Assembly: GCF_947179165.1 (NCBI RefSeq)
Contig: NC_077242.1
Coordinates: 76,427,097 to 76,491,096 of the forward strand
From: Solanum dulcamara
Taxonomy: Eukaryota > Streptophyta > Magnoliopsida > Solanales > Solanaceae
Direction: 5' to 3'
DNA length: 64,000 nucleotides
In this document: piece after piece, positions 42,398-55,784 of the stretch
Numbering within the stretch: position 1 is the first letter of the stretch
Layout: every line of letters begins with the position of its first letter
Position numbers and translations under genes: made by a program
The notes under the pieces: generated by a model
The model's input: only the letters and a program-made list of their open reading frames with translations
Database searches by the model: none
Told to the model about the DNA's origin: nothing

Positions 42398-43365
42398 AGT
42401 TTTCGGATATCGTTCTGGCATGATGTTTAGCAGAAGATAAGGAACACAATGATCCTTAACCTTAACTACCCCCCCCCCCCCGCTGCACAGAAATTCCTTC
42501 TTTTCTAACAAACTAATAACAACAACCCCACAACTAAACCTTCCTTAAACATAATTTCAAAGTCAAATTTGTCTCAACAATCAGAAATCTCAAACTGATA
42601 AAAACAAATCCAAGAACCCCTTTCAACACCTCAAACTAATATGGTTTCTGACTTGATCAATCAATCAAATAGACAAATTTCTCTATATACAAATATATGA
42701 TATGTACTATGTTGATGGTGACCAATATCTACAAAAACAAATAAAGGGGAAAAGGACCTCTGTCAAACTTGAGGTAAAATGAAATTACCTGAGCTGGATA
42801 AAAAACCATAAAAATCAAATCTTTGATCACTATTTCACCTTTTGTCACAAATTCTCCAACTATTTCAAGATTCCTCAATAACCCCACCAAATTTTCCCAG
42901 AAAAATAGCAGATTATCTCCAAATATTTTCCAGGAAATTTCACCAAGAAAGAAAATTTCCACCCCAAATTCACAAAATATGCAAAAAAACAAAACAAATG
43001 GGAAGATAAAGAACCTCAAATTCCTTGATGGGGTTCACCAAAAAAACATTTTTTTGATCCTCAAGAACCCCAAAAAAATCAAGATTAGCAAATACCCACG
43101 TCCAAATTTTCCCAGAAAATAAGAAGAAATAATCTCAAAAAAAAAAAAAGAGACTCAAAATTTCCAGGAATTTGCAACAGTATGGGAGACAAAAACCAAT
43201 TGGGAAAGTTGAGAACCTCAAGTTCCCAAATGGGGTTCACGTAAATGAAAAAATAATTTTTAAAAAAATTTAATCACAAATACCAAGAAGGACAATGATC
43301 TGCCAAGAATCTCTCTTTTTTCTTTAATTTAATTTAATTCTTTTTTTCTTTTTTTGCATATATAA
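42398..43365 (-). promoter_or_regulatory. 5' leader and promoter region of XBAT32 with internal duplication
   Basis: This is gene-free sequence directly upstream of the XBAT32 ATG. A TTATATATGC TATA-like word lies near 43356 on the minus strand, and the 900 bp between it and the ATG probably contain a leader, perhaps with an intron. A C run (about 14 C) occurs at 42468-42481. A direct duplication about 200 bp apart contains 'tttccaggaa', 'tgggaa', 'gaacctcaa.ttcc' and 'atggggttcac' (near 42930-43042 and 43160-43240). Transcription start not established. Confidence 0.45.
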
Positions 43366-45255
43366 ATTATTTAACACCCGATGTGCTGAAATGTAAGGTA
43401 TATAGTTACTCATATATTGAGTTGGTGGTGTAATAAAAACATTATAAAAAAAAGTAGAGATAATGGTAAAAAAAACACAAGTATTATGTTGTTGTGAGAT
43501 TTTTATCTGAACTTGAATTGATGTATTTTTTACTTGGATTATTGTTAACTATTTAATAAAATAAATTTCGATTAGTGCCTGATGGTGCATGGTGTATGCT
43601 CTCTTGTTTTAGATAATTAAAGGAAGTAATTGAAAAATATAAAATAAAATGATCAAAAACACATTTAAAATATCTTTTTTTTGAAATTTTTTTATCTGAA
43701 CTATCATATATTTTTGTTTCTTACATGAACTATCACCAACTACTATCAAAACATCTCTAAAATTAATGAGTCAGTTGTCATGTGGACGACATTCTATGGG
43801 TAAATTAAAAATTGTCATGCGTCTTTTGATAATTGTATTCAAACACTAGATTCAATCTGTTTTTCAAAGTGTGTTTAAATAAATAATGGTGATAGTTCAG
43901 ATAAAAAATATAAATATCTATTAATATAAATATCGAATACCGATAGTAAAATTAAAGAAAAAAACATGATAAAAAGTGGGATTGAAATGGGGACAGCCAA
44001 CTATTTGGGGGTGACCTCATAAACCAAAAACATGCCTGCAACAAAGGTGTGTACTTCATCATTGGGCTGTTTGGACTAATAATGTCCAGTCAATATTTTG
44101 CTAGTTATTTGTCTTTTCTTTTTGGTCAAACAATTTATTTATTTTTTGCTATAGAATAATGGATTTTATAATTGGTGATTATAGAATATTATACATGTTT
44201 AAACTATATAGTAATAGTTTTACAACTTGTTTGGATGACTGTTACCTATTGTATGGCATGACATTTAAAAATATTATACAAAATTCATAATTTGAACTTA
44301 AAAATGACCTTCGTGCTTCGTAATTATAAATTCTAAATTATTTATTAACGACGAAAATTCCACAAAATTCAAGCAAAAAACAAAGGGATATGGGGAATTA
44401 GGAATAATTGGGTAGGATTAACACAAACTATAGTTAAGTGAGTAGGTTATTCCTTGTTAAGCCTAACAATCAACCTAACCCCAAAAGATTTGATCAACAG
44501 AAGAAAGAAAAGATTCAACCAAACATTGGGAAAAATAATCAACACTAGTATAAATAATTAAATCTATTACTAATTAATTCTTTTAATGAATCTTTCATGA
44601 CATTTAAGTCCTTAGTGGCTAATTGAAAACTTTCATATTCAAGATGGAGCACAATTCCATTCTTAATATCAATTTTGCTATCTTGATTTGCATTAGAGGG
44701 TCTACAAAAACAACATGTTTATCCCAAAAAATAAAATAAAATTTGTGTACTTCTTACATTTTTCATGCTCGACTTATGGGATTACGATGGAGTTGTAGCA
44801 AAGAGAATTCTTTATCCAAACTATATATAAATTACATACTAATCTCAAAAAAAAAAAAAAAAAAACTTGCTACTATTTATGGATTACGCCCAAATGCAAA
44901 GTGAAGAAAATCTGAAATAATTAGGTAGGATATGTGGTCCAAGTGGGATAATGGTTTAATCCACAAGTGATTTGATCGTGTTGAAAGTAATGTTTTCTAA
45001 AGTTCAAATCAATGTTAACAATGAAACAAGTCAACGTCTTGGTTAAATGTGATCATGTTCCAATTAGGGTGAAGTGTGAAGGAGATGGATATATAAGCGG
45101 TCGAAAGAGTCGATCTTGAAATTGAGCTATTGTATTTTATAAGAAAAAGAAGAAAGTTTTTTAGCTTGTTGATTAGGTTAATTAAATTCAATCTTACGAT
45201 TAATTGGTTAATAATGGACCGCTCTATCACTGAGTTATTGATGAACGATAAGAGA
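43366..45255. other. AT-rich intergenic block with MITE remnants
   Basis: At 43650-43935 are pieces of the 109-407 hairpin family ('gatcaaaaacacattta', 'ctatcaccaacta'). At about 44225-44280 is the 'tttggatgactgttacctat' rim of another MITE. The rest shows no gene. Confidence 0.4.
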
Positions 45256-45259
45256 TTTA

Positions 45260-45480
45260 ACAATCTCATTGTTTTCTTTTTTTATTTGTCACTCGATGTC
45301 TGACACCTGTATTGGAGCTTGACTAACTCTAAATTCATGCCCGAAAATCCCCTATTAAGGTAAAACACTTCTTAATAAAGGTAACATCATATTCAGAACT
45401 TGAACCCGAAACCTTTAGATAATGATGAAAAAATACTTACTACTCCACCACATCTTTATTCGTTTGGTCAGAGTTGATCA
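45260..45480 (-). mobile_element. tRNA-derived SINE, copy A
   Basis: Read on the minus strand, a box A-like GATGTGGTGGAGTAGTAAG is followed by a box B-like TTTCGGGTTCAAGTTC. A body with 'ctccaatacaggtgtcag' then runs to an A-rich 3' end at about 45265. It belongs to the same family as the copies near 49.7, 53.1, 55.3 and 59.75 kb. Confidence 0.7.
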
Positions 45481-45484
45481 ATTG

Positions 45485-45872
45485 TCCATAAAGCCTTGGA
45501 GGTGTTATGTACTATTCCATGCCACCTCGAAGCTGCTAATTAAGTCAACTATCAGTTGTTCCCACCTACATAAATTATTACCATTTACTCAATTAAATAT
45601 GTTTTAATACATAAATGTGAAGATCGAGATAGTTTGAATAGAAAAATGGAACAATCGATAACCATAGTTCATTTAGGAAAAAAGAACAATAGAGACATTT
45701 TCTTGAGCAATCTTTGGTGTTTGTTGATTATTTATTTCTTTATGATGTTATTTGTAGTTATTATAAAACAATTAATTTAAAACTTAGGATTTAATTATAC
45801 ACTTTTGAATAATTTATGGCTGTTTTGCCAATCATGCTTTGCTGACTTTATTTAGGTAGCGATAAATAATAA

Positions 45873-45907
<35 letters not shown>

Positions 45908-47432
45908 ATTTTTTATTTTTTTAATTAATGGCGATCTCATCAGTGAATTGTTTAGTTCTAATTTGATTAATTTGAATTATTATATTAAATAAAAAAATGA
46001 AATTGTAATTCAAGTATTCTTCAAAATGACTGGTAATATAATTTAATGCTATATTAATCCTTTACTCGATAGTTTTCATTTTCCAAATAATTAAATATGA
46101 ATTATTAAGAAATGATTTGGCTATTAAATGAATTGAATCAGGACTAAGTTTCCACTAAGATTGAATATTGTGATCCCAAGAGAAAATATTTGAATATTCG
46201 TAGAGTTAAATAAAGAATTAGTTTTTACTTACTCTAAACAATAAATTAAATTAAATTACTTATTTTAAAAGCTAGCTATGTCAAGTGATCTAAGAAGAGA
46301 ATTTTCAGCATAAATGTGTTCGAAATCTTTCATCCTTAATCGAATATTTTGAGTTTGAGCTCAAAAATAAAAAATCTTTAATAAGGAGCGTTTCTCCTTT
46401 TAGAAGAGAATTTAAAATTAAATGAGCAAAAAAAAAGAGAACATCACATGTTGAAAACACATATTCATTGCTATCTTGGTCAATAACATTGGGCATCATC
46501 ATTATACTCAGTAAAGTTTTAATGCAAAAGCATAATCTTTTTTATAACCTCGTTGTCGAATGCACATCGACTATTTCATTGAGTACATGCAACGTCCTGT
46601 TTGGACAAATTTTTAAGAACATAGCTTACCAATACTTACAGTGATGTGAAGAAATTACTATATTTCATTATTTTTCTCTCGTTTGAGAATTGGACTGTGA
46701 TCTCTCCCGATTTTTATCTCATCTGATTGATTACTAGGCTAAAGTTTTAAATGCAAACATTAAGGTTTTGAGAATAATTCACTTTTAATTATTTATTTGA
46801 AAATAATTCATTTAAGATGTTAAAATGGAGCTCACTCAAAAGGAGGGAAAGGGGAAAAAATCCCATAATTGAATAAGGGAAATTTACATAGATATACTAT
46901 ATTAAGAAAATATTTACCATTTATAATAATAATAATATATTTTTTCCACTGGACATTTATAATAAAATTTTAATATATATTAGTGAAATAGTTTATAAAG
47001 CACATATAATACAAGTTTTATACACTTTAATACCCTTATGATACATTCTGTTAATTTCTTACCAAACATACATAATATATTTTAAAACACTTATAATACA
47101 TTTATATTGCATGCATAATTCACTTTTAATACATATCAGACTTATCATAGTATTGCTATGTATTGTTATACATGGTAATAAATAAAAAGTATCGCTAAAA
47201 TCAGTAATTATTTATTAAAAAATATTCATCCAAGTAATTTTTTCATTGAATAAAAGGGCTTAGCCCATGTTGATGGGCCTCCATCTTTGTATCTTGGGCG
47301 GTTGGGCCCATATATCAAGTCCTAATTGTTCCAAGTAATTAAGTCATTAATTCATTTTTGAATTTTATTGGGCCTTAAATTTTGCCAAGCTTCCTTAATG
47401 ATATTGAACTAGGGGTAAAATCTACGAATAGC
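45485..47432. other. AT-rich intergenic block
   Basis: It contains a (TA)n microsatellite at 45874-45904 and a scrap of the 109-407 hairpin family at 45545-45650. At 46325-46500 there is sequence loosely like the copy A SINE in the other orientation. No gene was seen. Confidence 0.35.
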
Positions 47433-47574
47433 CATTTTTCAGCTATTCTTGAGTCGAGAGTCTATCGAAAATTATTTCTCTATACAAAAATAAGGATAAG
47501 GTCTATGAATACTCCACCCTACCCAGACTCCATTGAGGCACTATATTGGATATGTTGTCGTCATTTTTCAGCTA
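47433..47574 (+). mobile_element. 116-bp RTE 3' end with perfect 13-bp duplication
   Basis: The insert 47446-47561 has 'gagtcgagagtctatcg', a mutated core ('ccaccctacccagactcca') and a 'gttgtcgt' tail. The flanks 47433-47445 and 47562-47574 are both CATTTTTCAGCTA. Confidence 0.88.
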
Positions 47575-49665
47575 CTATAATAAAAAATTGTTGATACTAT
47601 GGAGTTTCGAGTTTTACAAATGAAACTCCAAGATGATATCCTACAGCTTCATGACATAATAAGAAGTTTACTTATATGTGGAGAAGTTACGAATAACCCT
47701 CGTATGTAAAAAAATAAAAATAATGTATATATACTAATTACTAATAATTATTTTAAAATTTTACTTTTAATTATCTTACATATCATGATTTGATTGTATT
47801 AATATATTTAAGTAGTGTCCATGTGTGGACAAAATGAACTCTCTATATAGTAATAACTAAGCAACAATGTAGGGTCACTCATTTCCTAATCCATCATTTA
47901 ATTAGCTATTTTGATGGATAATTAAATTATTCACACACAATTATTCAAAGAAAGACATACACATGACTTATTATTGCATCAAGTCAATGTAGAAACAAGG
48001 TGACCGTTTTGTGTCGTTAAGTCTATTTTACTAAATTAATTATAGAAATTGATTTATTTTTTCTTGTTTGATATTCTAACAATGTGGAAAAATCTTTGAA
48101 AAATCTATGATAGGTGCACTGAGTTAGATAGCATTAGTTCCAAACCTAATTGGATTAGGTTTAAATGTCAACTTTGACAAGTTTTTTCCATCTATTTTAT
48201 AAATGAATTCAAAATTTGAAATTTATAAGTTCTGAATTTTAGCTATCCTTTTAGTTACGAGATCTCAAATTAATAATTTGTAAATATTAAATGAACTCTT
48301 TGAGAATACAAAATTTCAAAAAAAAAGAAAGAAAGATGGGGATTAAGCATCGCCAAATTGATGTCTTAATAATAACAAAAATATATGTTTGGCGTGTTGG
48401 ATTTTTGTCCAAACCACCTTGAGAAATAAGTAGGATGAATTTTTAGTTTATGAGTTTTGAATCACCAGCCATTTTAGCTAAAGTTATTAAATTCTGTTGA
48501 ATTTGTAATCATTATTATGACTCCGCTTCTAAATCTACCTCCGCATTTGATCTGCATATCTAATTTTTTATTGACAAAATTACTCAATACATCTAATTAT
48601 ATATATTAATAAAAAAAAGTTCTAATAAAATAATTGATATATGCGTAAATTGATCCGAACGCTATTGATATAAGAATATACATATAGTTAATTAATAAAA
48701 TGAGCACATCTGCATGCATATGCACATGGGAAATTAAAGCAAGGAGTGACTTTGGGACTTAATTTTCTTTGCTTATTCACGTCTAATATTAGATTTACTT
48801 TTATTTTATTTTATTAGGTTAGGTAGTGATCATATTTTTTAAGAACTTTTGACAATATAAACACTTGAGACAAAAGAGTTTGTTAAATGTCAAGTGAGAT
48901 TGGATTACGATAATATAATCTCACTAGGCAAGCACATGAGAGAGATAACCCTCTCGTCAAAAAATTATATTATAGGTATATAAAGTAAAAAAAGTTCAAT
49001 TGCACCTTATTGTTATAAATTCCATTTTTTCACTGTTCAAATTTTTCCGTTCATAAAAGTAGATTTTTTTTTCATTATAAGTTCAATATTCTTATTGACA
49101 TCTCGATTAATCTGAATTGACATGATATAAGGAGGAAAAGTTCTCTTATTAAGAATGAGTGATTCTATACATCTCATCACAACTCTCGATAATATCGGAA
49201 AAAAGTTAATTATGAAGTTAGATTTTTGAAATTTTATTTAGACCGTGTCTTACTTCCAATAAATTTAGCTAGCTCCATGCATATATGAACACGTATTTTT
49301 TTAATTTATATTTATTTGATGAAATTAAGTTGGAGTAGTGAATTAATGAAAAATGACTATTTTTTTTGTTGAATGAGCAAAATGAAAATGATTTATGATG
49401 TTAAGATTGATTAGTGTTTTTCCTTTTCATTCATTAATAGAAAATTAAATTCTTTTACCAACTTATTGAATTTTGAGACTAAAGAAAGTCCAACTTAAAA
49501 GTAGATAGAAAGAGACAATTAATATACTAATTAAAGAAATATTCATTTAATCTTAGGAATAAAGAATTTAATTCATAATAGAGGGATCAAAAATGCTATT
49601 ATTCTTATTTTGTATTTGTACTAAAAAAAATATGTCATCAGCGCTTAAAAAAAAACTTAGCTCCA
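47575..49665. other. AT-rich intergenic block
   Basis: No open frames or repeats with definable ends. A faint SINE-like patch lies at 49060-49150 ('cattataagttcaatattc'). Confidence 0.3.
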
Positions 49666-49669
49666 CATA

Positions 49670-49890
49670 TTGCTTATTTTTTTTTATTTTTCATTCGGTG
49701 TCCGGTACTCACATTGGAGTCTGACTAAATTCGAATTCACGTCGAAAAGTCTCATATTAGAGGGTAAAGTGCTCCCTAACAAAGACGACTCCATACCCAA
49801 GAAAATTTGAATCTGAAACCTCTTGATTAAGAATGAAAAAATACTTAACACTTCACCACAACTCTTATTGGTAATGCTTATATTATTTAT
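49670..49890 (-). mobile_element. tRNA-derived SINE, copy B
   Basis: On the minus strand it has 'gagttgtggtgaagtgttaag', then 'aggtttcagattcaaattt' (degraded box B), 'cctctaatatgagac' and 'cagactccaatgtgagtac'. Landmark by landmark it matches copy A at 45260-45480. Confidence 0.65.
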
Positions 49891-50243
49891 TAAAGGGAAC
49901 AAAAGCTTACTTTTGATTAGTAAGAAAATACTAGTCCTTTTCCTCTAGGTCAATTATAAAAATAAATTAATGGTCCCCAAAAATAGCCAAGTGTCAATTA
50001 TAATTTGTGACAATAGTGACAAATAGTGTCATGATGTCATGGAAATTAAAGAAGGGGACAATGAAATCATAAAATCATCATAATAAAATGCCAAATCTTA
50101 TAATAAGAAAAAAAATATTTTCTTAGAAAAAAAAGGGTACACTCTTGTACCTTTATGGCCTTTCCAGTCTTTGATCAACTACTAATTAGTAGATATTGAG
50201 CCTTCAATCAAGTGGTATTATATGATATATAATGTTTTTTTAC

Positions 50244-50275
<32 letters not shown>

Positions 50276-51115
50276 TTTATATATAATAAGTGGATTCTGT
50301 TTGAAAAATAATATAAAATAAAAATCAATTCGAACCAAGAAGTAATAAATCTATCACTTTATTGCCCGTAAGGCCCAAACCTAAACTAATGTACAAGTCA
50401 ATAATAGTGGTGATAGGTCGATATTGTTTATACAAAATTTTGTGTTGATTGCAGAGCTTGAGTCACCATCCTCATTAGCTAAAAAGTAGTAAAACAAAAA
50501 AAATAGGGAAGATTGATTCGAAATTATTAGTTTATGATTTGTTGTTTAAGTCATGCATCTTGAGGTAATCTATTTTCAGTATTCAAGCAAGCTTTCAATG
50601 TGTTGAATCATGATATGTTTATTAATTTGATCTATTTTGTCTCCCAAATTTTGACTTAACCCATTCATTTGCCTCCTCTATCCATAGTTTAAGTGTTGAG
50701 AACATCGTAAGCATCAATTTGAGTCAAGAAATAAAGCTAACATTTTATTATATTTGCACAAATCGGATTGTGATTATAAATCGATACTACTGATACAATA
50801 TCGTGTGTTTGTAGTAGTCTTAGTTACCACCCTCATTCTCCTAATAAATTAAACAGAAAAAAAAGAGTTTATTGAGAGAATGAAAGAAATAAAATTAAAA
50901 AAGATAACGAATAAAATAGAAAGGCAATTGAAGTTTAGATACCAAGTTATCAACAAGAAACCCTAAGTACACATAATATAGCAATAATAATAATGGATAC
51001 AAAGACATATTTGTTAGAAAACACTTTATTTTTCAATATGAATTGTTTTAATGTAAATTTAAGTTTAGTCAATCCCCAGTAGAAATATTAACTGGAAAAT
51101 CAAAAGAAGTATATA
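49891..51115. other. AT-rich intergenic block
   Basis: Contains an (AAT)10-type microsatellite at 50245-50274. No gene was seen. Confidence 0.35.
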
Positions 51116-51119
51116 TAAT

Positions 51120-51230
51120 AAAAATAATAATATATCCAATATAATTTCACAAATAAATCTGAAAAGGAGATAATGTGTACAATTACAAAGACATTATTCC
51201 TACCTTAAAAAAAAGAAAAAATTATTTCTG
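51120..51230 (-). mobile_element. Highly decayed RTE/TS 3' end
   Basis: 'ccaatataatttcacaaat' followed by 'gaaaaggagataatgtgtac', 'cattattcctacctt' and 'attatttctgataaatcctc' retains the order of the reverse-oriented TS-type core and UTR. Confidence 0.55.
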
Positions 51231-52196
51231 ATAAATCCTCAATTTTAAAAAAAAAGCATAACACATAATTAGAAGATTCAATAAAAATGAGAATTCATAA
51301 CAAAGTGGAATATATATATATATAGACTAGGTGCTTAAATCAGGGATAGAGACTTCTATTCATATTGAGCATTGTGCCAAGAATACATGCACGAACATTT
51401 TTTTGTCAAAAAGATTCATAATATTTTAATAATATATTAATTTATTTCCTCCATTATAAAATAGACAAACTGAAAGTCAATTAATTGATTTTTTATTTTT
51501 AAATTCTTTAGGGCCTAAAAGCTAGTTATGCACGTGGATCTTCAATTTTAACAGAAATTTTGTATTAAAAAAAAAGAAATACAAACAAACAAAATGGAAA
51601 GGACAAAAACAAAGTTCAAAATGTTCACAGAAATCCCTCCATATGTTGTGTTTTGTCATCTTCATGATCAATAATGAATCAAGAAGATTAGATTATATAA
51701 AACTTCAGTACCATATTATAAAATGATATATAAAAATGCTTTTTTTTTATAAATGTTTTGGAGTTGATTCAAAACAATTTTTGAAGTAAAGGAAATAATG
51801 ATAGTATTTGAAATATGAAATTTGCGAAAAAATGTGCGGATATATAATTTAGGTAAGTAAAAAAATAATGAATAACTAAAGTATAAAACTCACGAAAAAT
51901 AATATTAATAGTTCAAGTACGCTTTTAAACATTAATTCTTAAATTCTTAAGTTTTTGAAGTGTATATATAACTTAACTTCTTTATTGAATTAGTGGGGAA
52001 ATACATCTTATACCACTGAGCTCTCCTAAAATTTCTTTATCTTCTTATTTCATTTCTATTCATTTATTATTTATCTAATGTAGATCTATTTGATGAGCAT
52101 GCACGTAATGTAACATTCTTTTTTCATTATAGTTCACTTCTTTAAAGCATTTTGTTATATGTATTTATTTTCAAATAGATAAGGTGGATTCATGAA
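51231..52196. other. AT-rich intergenic block
   Basis: No supportable feature. Confidence 0.3.
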
Positions 52197-52472
52197 TGAT
52201 CACTATTTGCTCTGGTTATCGTATTATTTGTTGTTGTTGCTGTTTTTTTCTTCATCATTTTTATATGATTTTTCATTACTATATATATTTTCTAGCTTTT
52301 TCACACTACTTTATTATGTTTTATTTGAGTCGAGGGCTCTTCGAAAATAGTTTTTCTACCTATACGAGGTAAGTTATAGTCTTATAGATTACGTACGTGC
52401 AGTACCTTCAAACCCTACTTGTGAGATTACAATGGATTCATTATTGTTGTTGTTGATTGAGTGATCACTATT
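52197..52472 (+). mobile_element. 254-bp RTE 3' end with perfect 11-bp duplication
   Basis: The insert 52208-52461 shows the RTE 3' UTR ('gagtcgagggctcttcgaaaa', 'acctatacgaggtaag') and an intact (TTG)4-like tail. TGATCACTATT flanks it at 52197-52207 and 52462-52472. Confidence 0.88.
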
Positions 52473-53084
52473 AAATAAATCAAGGTCCACCAAAATAAAT
52501 TTCAAGATATATATTGTACCTTTGTAGAAAATTAATTGGATTGAATTGAAGCTAGCTAGCTGTAAACTATAAATTTTGATAGAGCCAACTTGGACCATAG
52601 TTAGGGCTCATCACATGCCACAATTATATCAAACATTCAATAACACCTTAATTTCAAGCTACCCCACCCCCACCCCCAACGGACATTTTGATCGAAAATC
52701 TATCGAAATTTAGCTCGATGGTACTATTTTCGATGAATTTATAATAAATTTCTGATCGATTTCATTAAAAACGTCTGAACAGAAATTCTCATTTTTTAAT
52801 AATGTTAATGTTTATTTCAAATTAATTGGTATGTGTCTGTAAAATACACATTTATCATTTTAATCCAGATCAAGTAATATATATTTTAGTTTTATATTTT
52901 TAGTACTTACTAAGGTCAAATTATTTAATTTGATGCAAGCACGGAGCACGAGTAATTATTGCAAACATTTATTCGATGAGTAAAAGTACTGTAGAAAAAT
53001 GTTGGTAACATTTTAAGTAATAGTCAGCAAGGACAATAAATATGAAACTAATATTTTTAGGGTAATAATAAAAGTAATTTTTTT
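52473..53084. other. AT-rich intergenic block
   Basis: At 52680-52790, phrases such as 'gatcgaaaatctatcgaaat' recall 34750-34835, suggesting an undefined dispersed repeat. No gene was seen. Confidence 0.3.
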
Positions 53085-53290
53085 GGTTTATCATTCGTTG
53101 TTTCATATCTTTTTGGGGTGCGATTAATTTAGATTCACATTAAAAAATCCTATTTTAGGGGTAAAATACTCTCTATCACAAGCGTGCGACTCCATATATA
53201 TACGTTGACTTTGTGCTAGAAACCTTTGATTAAATATAGTGGTAAATCTCATATCAGTAAATTATGGGAGAGATATTGAATATATATGAA
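53085..53290 (-). mobile_element. tRNA-derived SINE, copy C (decayed)
   Basis: It retains 'ttatcattcgttgttt', 'ttagattcacattaaaaaat', 'aggggtaaaatactctc', 'cgactccatat' and 'agaaacctttgatta' in the order of copies A and B. Confidence 0.55.
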
Positions 53291-55694
53291 AATAAGCTTT
53301 AGATTTTAGTGATTTATTTCAAAACTATACGAGTTTAGTTTTAATGTGGAATATCATTAGTGGATTGGATTAGATTGTTACAGAGTCACTTCACATGTTA
53401 ATTTTTGCGACGATAAGACAAACCTTAGTGAGGGTATGTACGTGACATCCTAAGCCAATTAATTTTATATTGAAAAGATACAGAAAAATATTAGATATAT
53501 ACAGTTAGGAAACAAGTCTTAACCCCTAATAATACGTTCTACGTAAAATCATACTGGCTTAGAACCGACAAAAATAATATCACTCGTAGGTTGAGTTGTT
53601 ACTTTTCTCATTTGTAGATATTTGATTAAACATTATAATTTAAAAATAATAAAATATGCATAAACTACCAAAAGTATCTCAATATCACATGTGTTTTCTT
53701 TTTTGGGCCTATAATGGATAACCAAATATGAAAGTATAGATTAAATAGTTTCTAAACATAAAAATGTGACAATATTTTCGACGTACCAAAAAGGAAAGCG
53801 TCTGAAATTAACTGAGAATTGATCTTAAAGCATAGATTTATATAAAAAGAAAAGAGTATTTAATTATAACTAATTTTGGGATAACCAGCTAACAATACTT
53901 TAAATATAAAGTTTCTTTTGTCACAGAAACAATAAATGCTCATTAATTAGCATAATAATACCATTTACATTTTAGAATGAAGTTGGTCTAATCTTGGATT
54001 AGGTGCAAAATTTCGACAAAATTTCGATAATCAAAATCGAGGGCTACGAAAATTGAGGTTACACACAAAAAGCAAGAAAATTAATTGAGTTAGAATTTGT
54101 TCTGTTTCCTTCTCCAGAGTCAATTTAATTATTTTTTTAAATCAAATTAAGTAAAATTAGATTAATCTAATATTTTAAAATTATAGTTTAAATATACGAT
54201 AAGTATATGAAAAAATTATATTGTTCTTTCCATATCAATATGGATACAAAAAAAGATTTTAAAACACAATCAAAGTTCATGTAGTTTGTCTTTCGAAAAG
54301 CTAACTATGACCCAAAAAAATTGATTTCTACTTGGACGTGTCTAATATCCGCATTAAAACTCGACTTAATTTTACTTCATGCATTGCAGAGCTCATTTTT
54401 AAGGACGATGTTATCAACATTATTTTTTTTATTTTTAAAGGCTCAAACATGATACTCCGATGAAGGGTACCCCTGAGGGTTTTAAAAACTTTTAAATATA
54501 ATGTTATTAATTAAAAATTAAATATGTTGAATAATATATGAGGTGAACAAAAATGCTTAATTTTACATGACTTTTTCTACTCCCCATGACATTGTCAAAA
54601 ATGAAATGTCTTTTCGATTAGTTAAATAATTAGTAGTATTATCCTTTTCAAGATTATCATTGAATCCCAAAAAGAAATAATTAACAAAAAAGGTAAATTA
54701 TCAATCTCAATGTCATTGTTTTAAAATATTTTCTACCTTGAGCTAACTTATCCTTATTTTTTGTTGTCTTTTTTTGACTTTAAAATTGGTCATTCTCATG
54801 AGTTTTTTTTAAACTATATTATTTATAGTATATTTTTTTAGGAAAAAGTTTTTGGCAACTTCCTGCTGCCATCATCAATTTTTTGTGTACTTTATGTGAT
54901 TTCATTTTTCCTATGAAACAATGTACATTACGTACTAAGTTGTACTATAGAAATATGTAATAATAATGTGTTAGTATAAAGCTACTCCGTTCTATCATTA
55001 TATAATTCAATGTCGGAGTCAGAAATTTAGCGAATTGAATATACAAAATTAAATATACATATTTATAATAGTTAATATTTAATTTCTGTACACCATATAA
55101 TTTTTTGATAAAATGTGTGCACTAAATTGCCCTTCACCTAAGATAGCTCCGCTCATGCATATATTATCTGTCTTTTAAGGTTTTTGCATGTTATTTTTTA
55201 AATTTAATATCTTAATGCTAAAGAGTTTTTCTTTGAATCGTAAACTTGTTAATTCATAACGAATCTTCATAATACAAATATCATTGGAGACTTGTCAATC
55301 TTGACACTTTTTGTATTTGTATTGATGCTCGATTAAATTTGAATTAACACATTATATGACTTTTTTCTGAAGGCAATATTGTCAACATAATTTTTTTTAA
55401 ACTCAAAATCTCTAATTAAAGGTGGAGGGATTGTTTCGAAATAAATTTAGTTTACTAAAATTAAATGAGTAATATTTATTAATACCATATTAGAGTATTA
55501 TACAGATTAATGATACAAGCAATAATTGCACCAATTATAAGTTCATTTTTAATTTTTTATCATTAAAAATTTGATTACCACTAACACTACTATAAATTAG
55601 GGAACATAAAAGTAAAAGATCCGTGTTATATGTAAGCTAATTAATTTAGTTCCATAGCTCACTGCACTTTAAACGGCACAAAAAGTTAAGAAAA
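53291..55694. other. AT-rich intergenic block with two decayed repeats
   Basis: At 55010-55160 is a decayed member of the MITE seen at 24565-24752 ('tcggagtcagaaatttag', 'agatagctccgctc'). At 55290-55440 is another copy of the tRNA-headed SINE (minus strand). Otherwise AT-rich without genes. Confidence 0.35.
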
Positions 55695-55702
55695 AAAGTC
55701 AT

Positions 55703-55738
55703 GATAATAATAATAATAATAATTATTATTATTATTAT
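55703..55738. repeat. (ATA)n/(TTA)n palindromic microsatellite
   Basis: A run of ATA triplets turns directly into its own complement (TTA/ATT), giving a perfect inverted repeat of about 36 bp. Confidence 0.9.
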
Positions 55739-55784
55739 AAAAAAATATCATGAACAAAGGTGAAAATGGAGACACAATAGTTTA

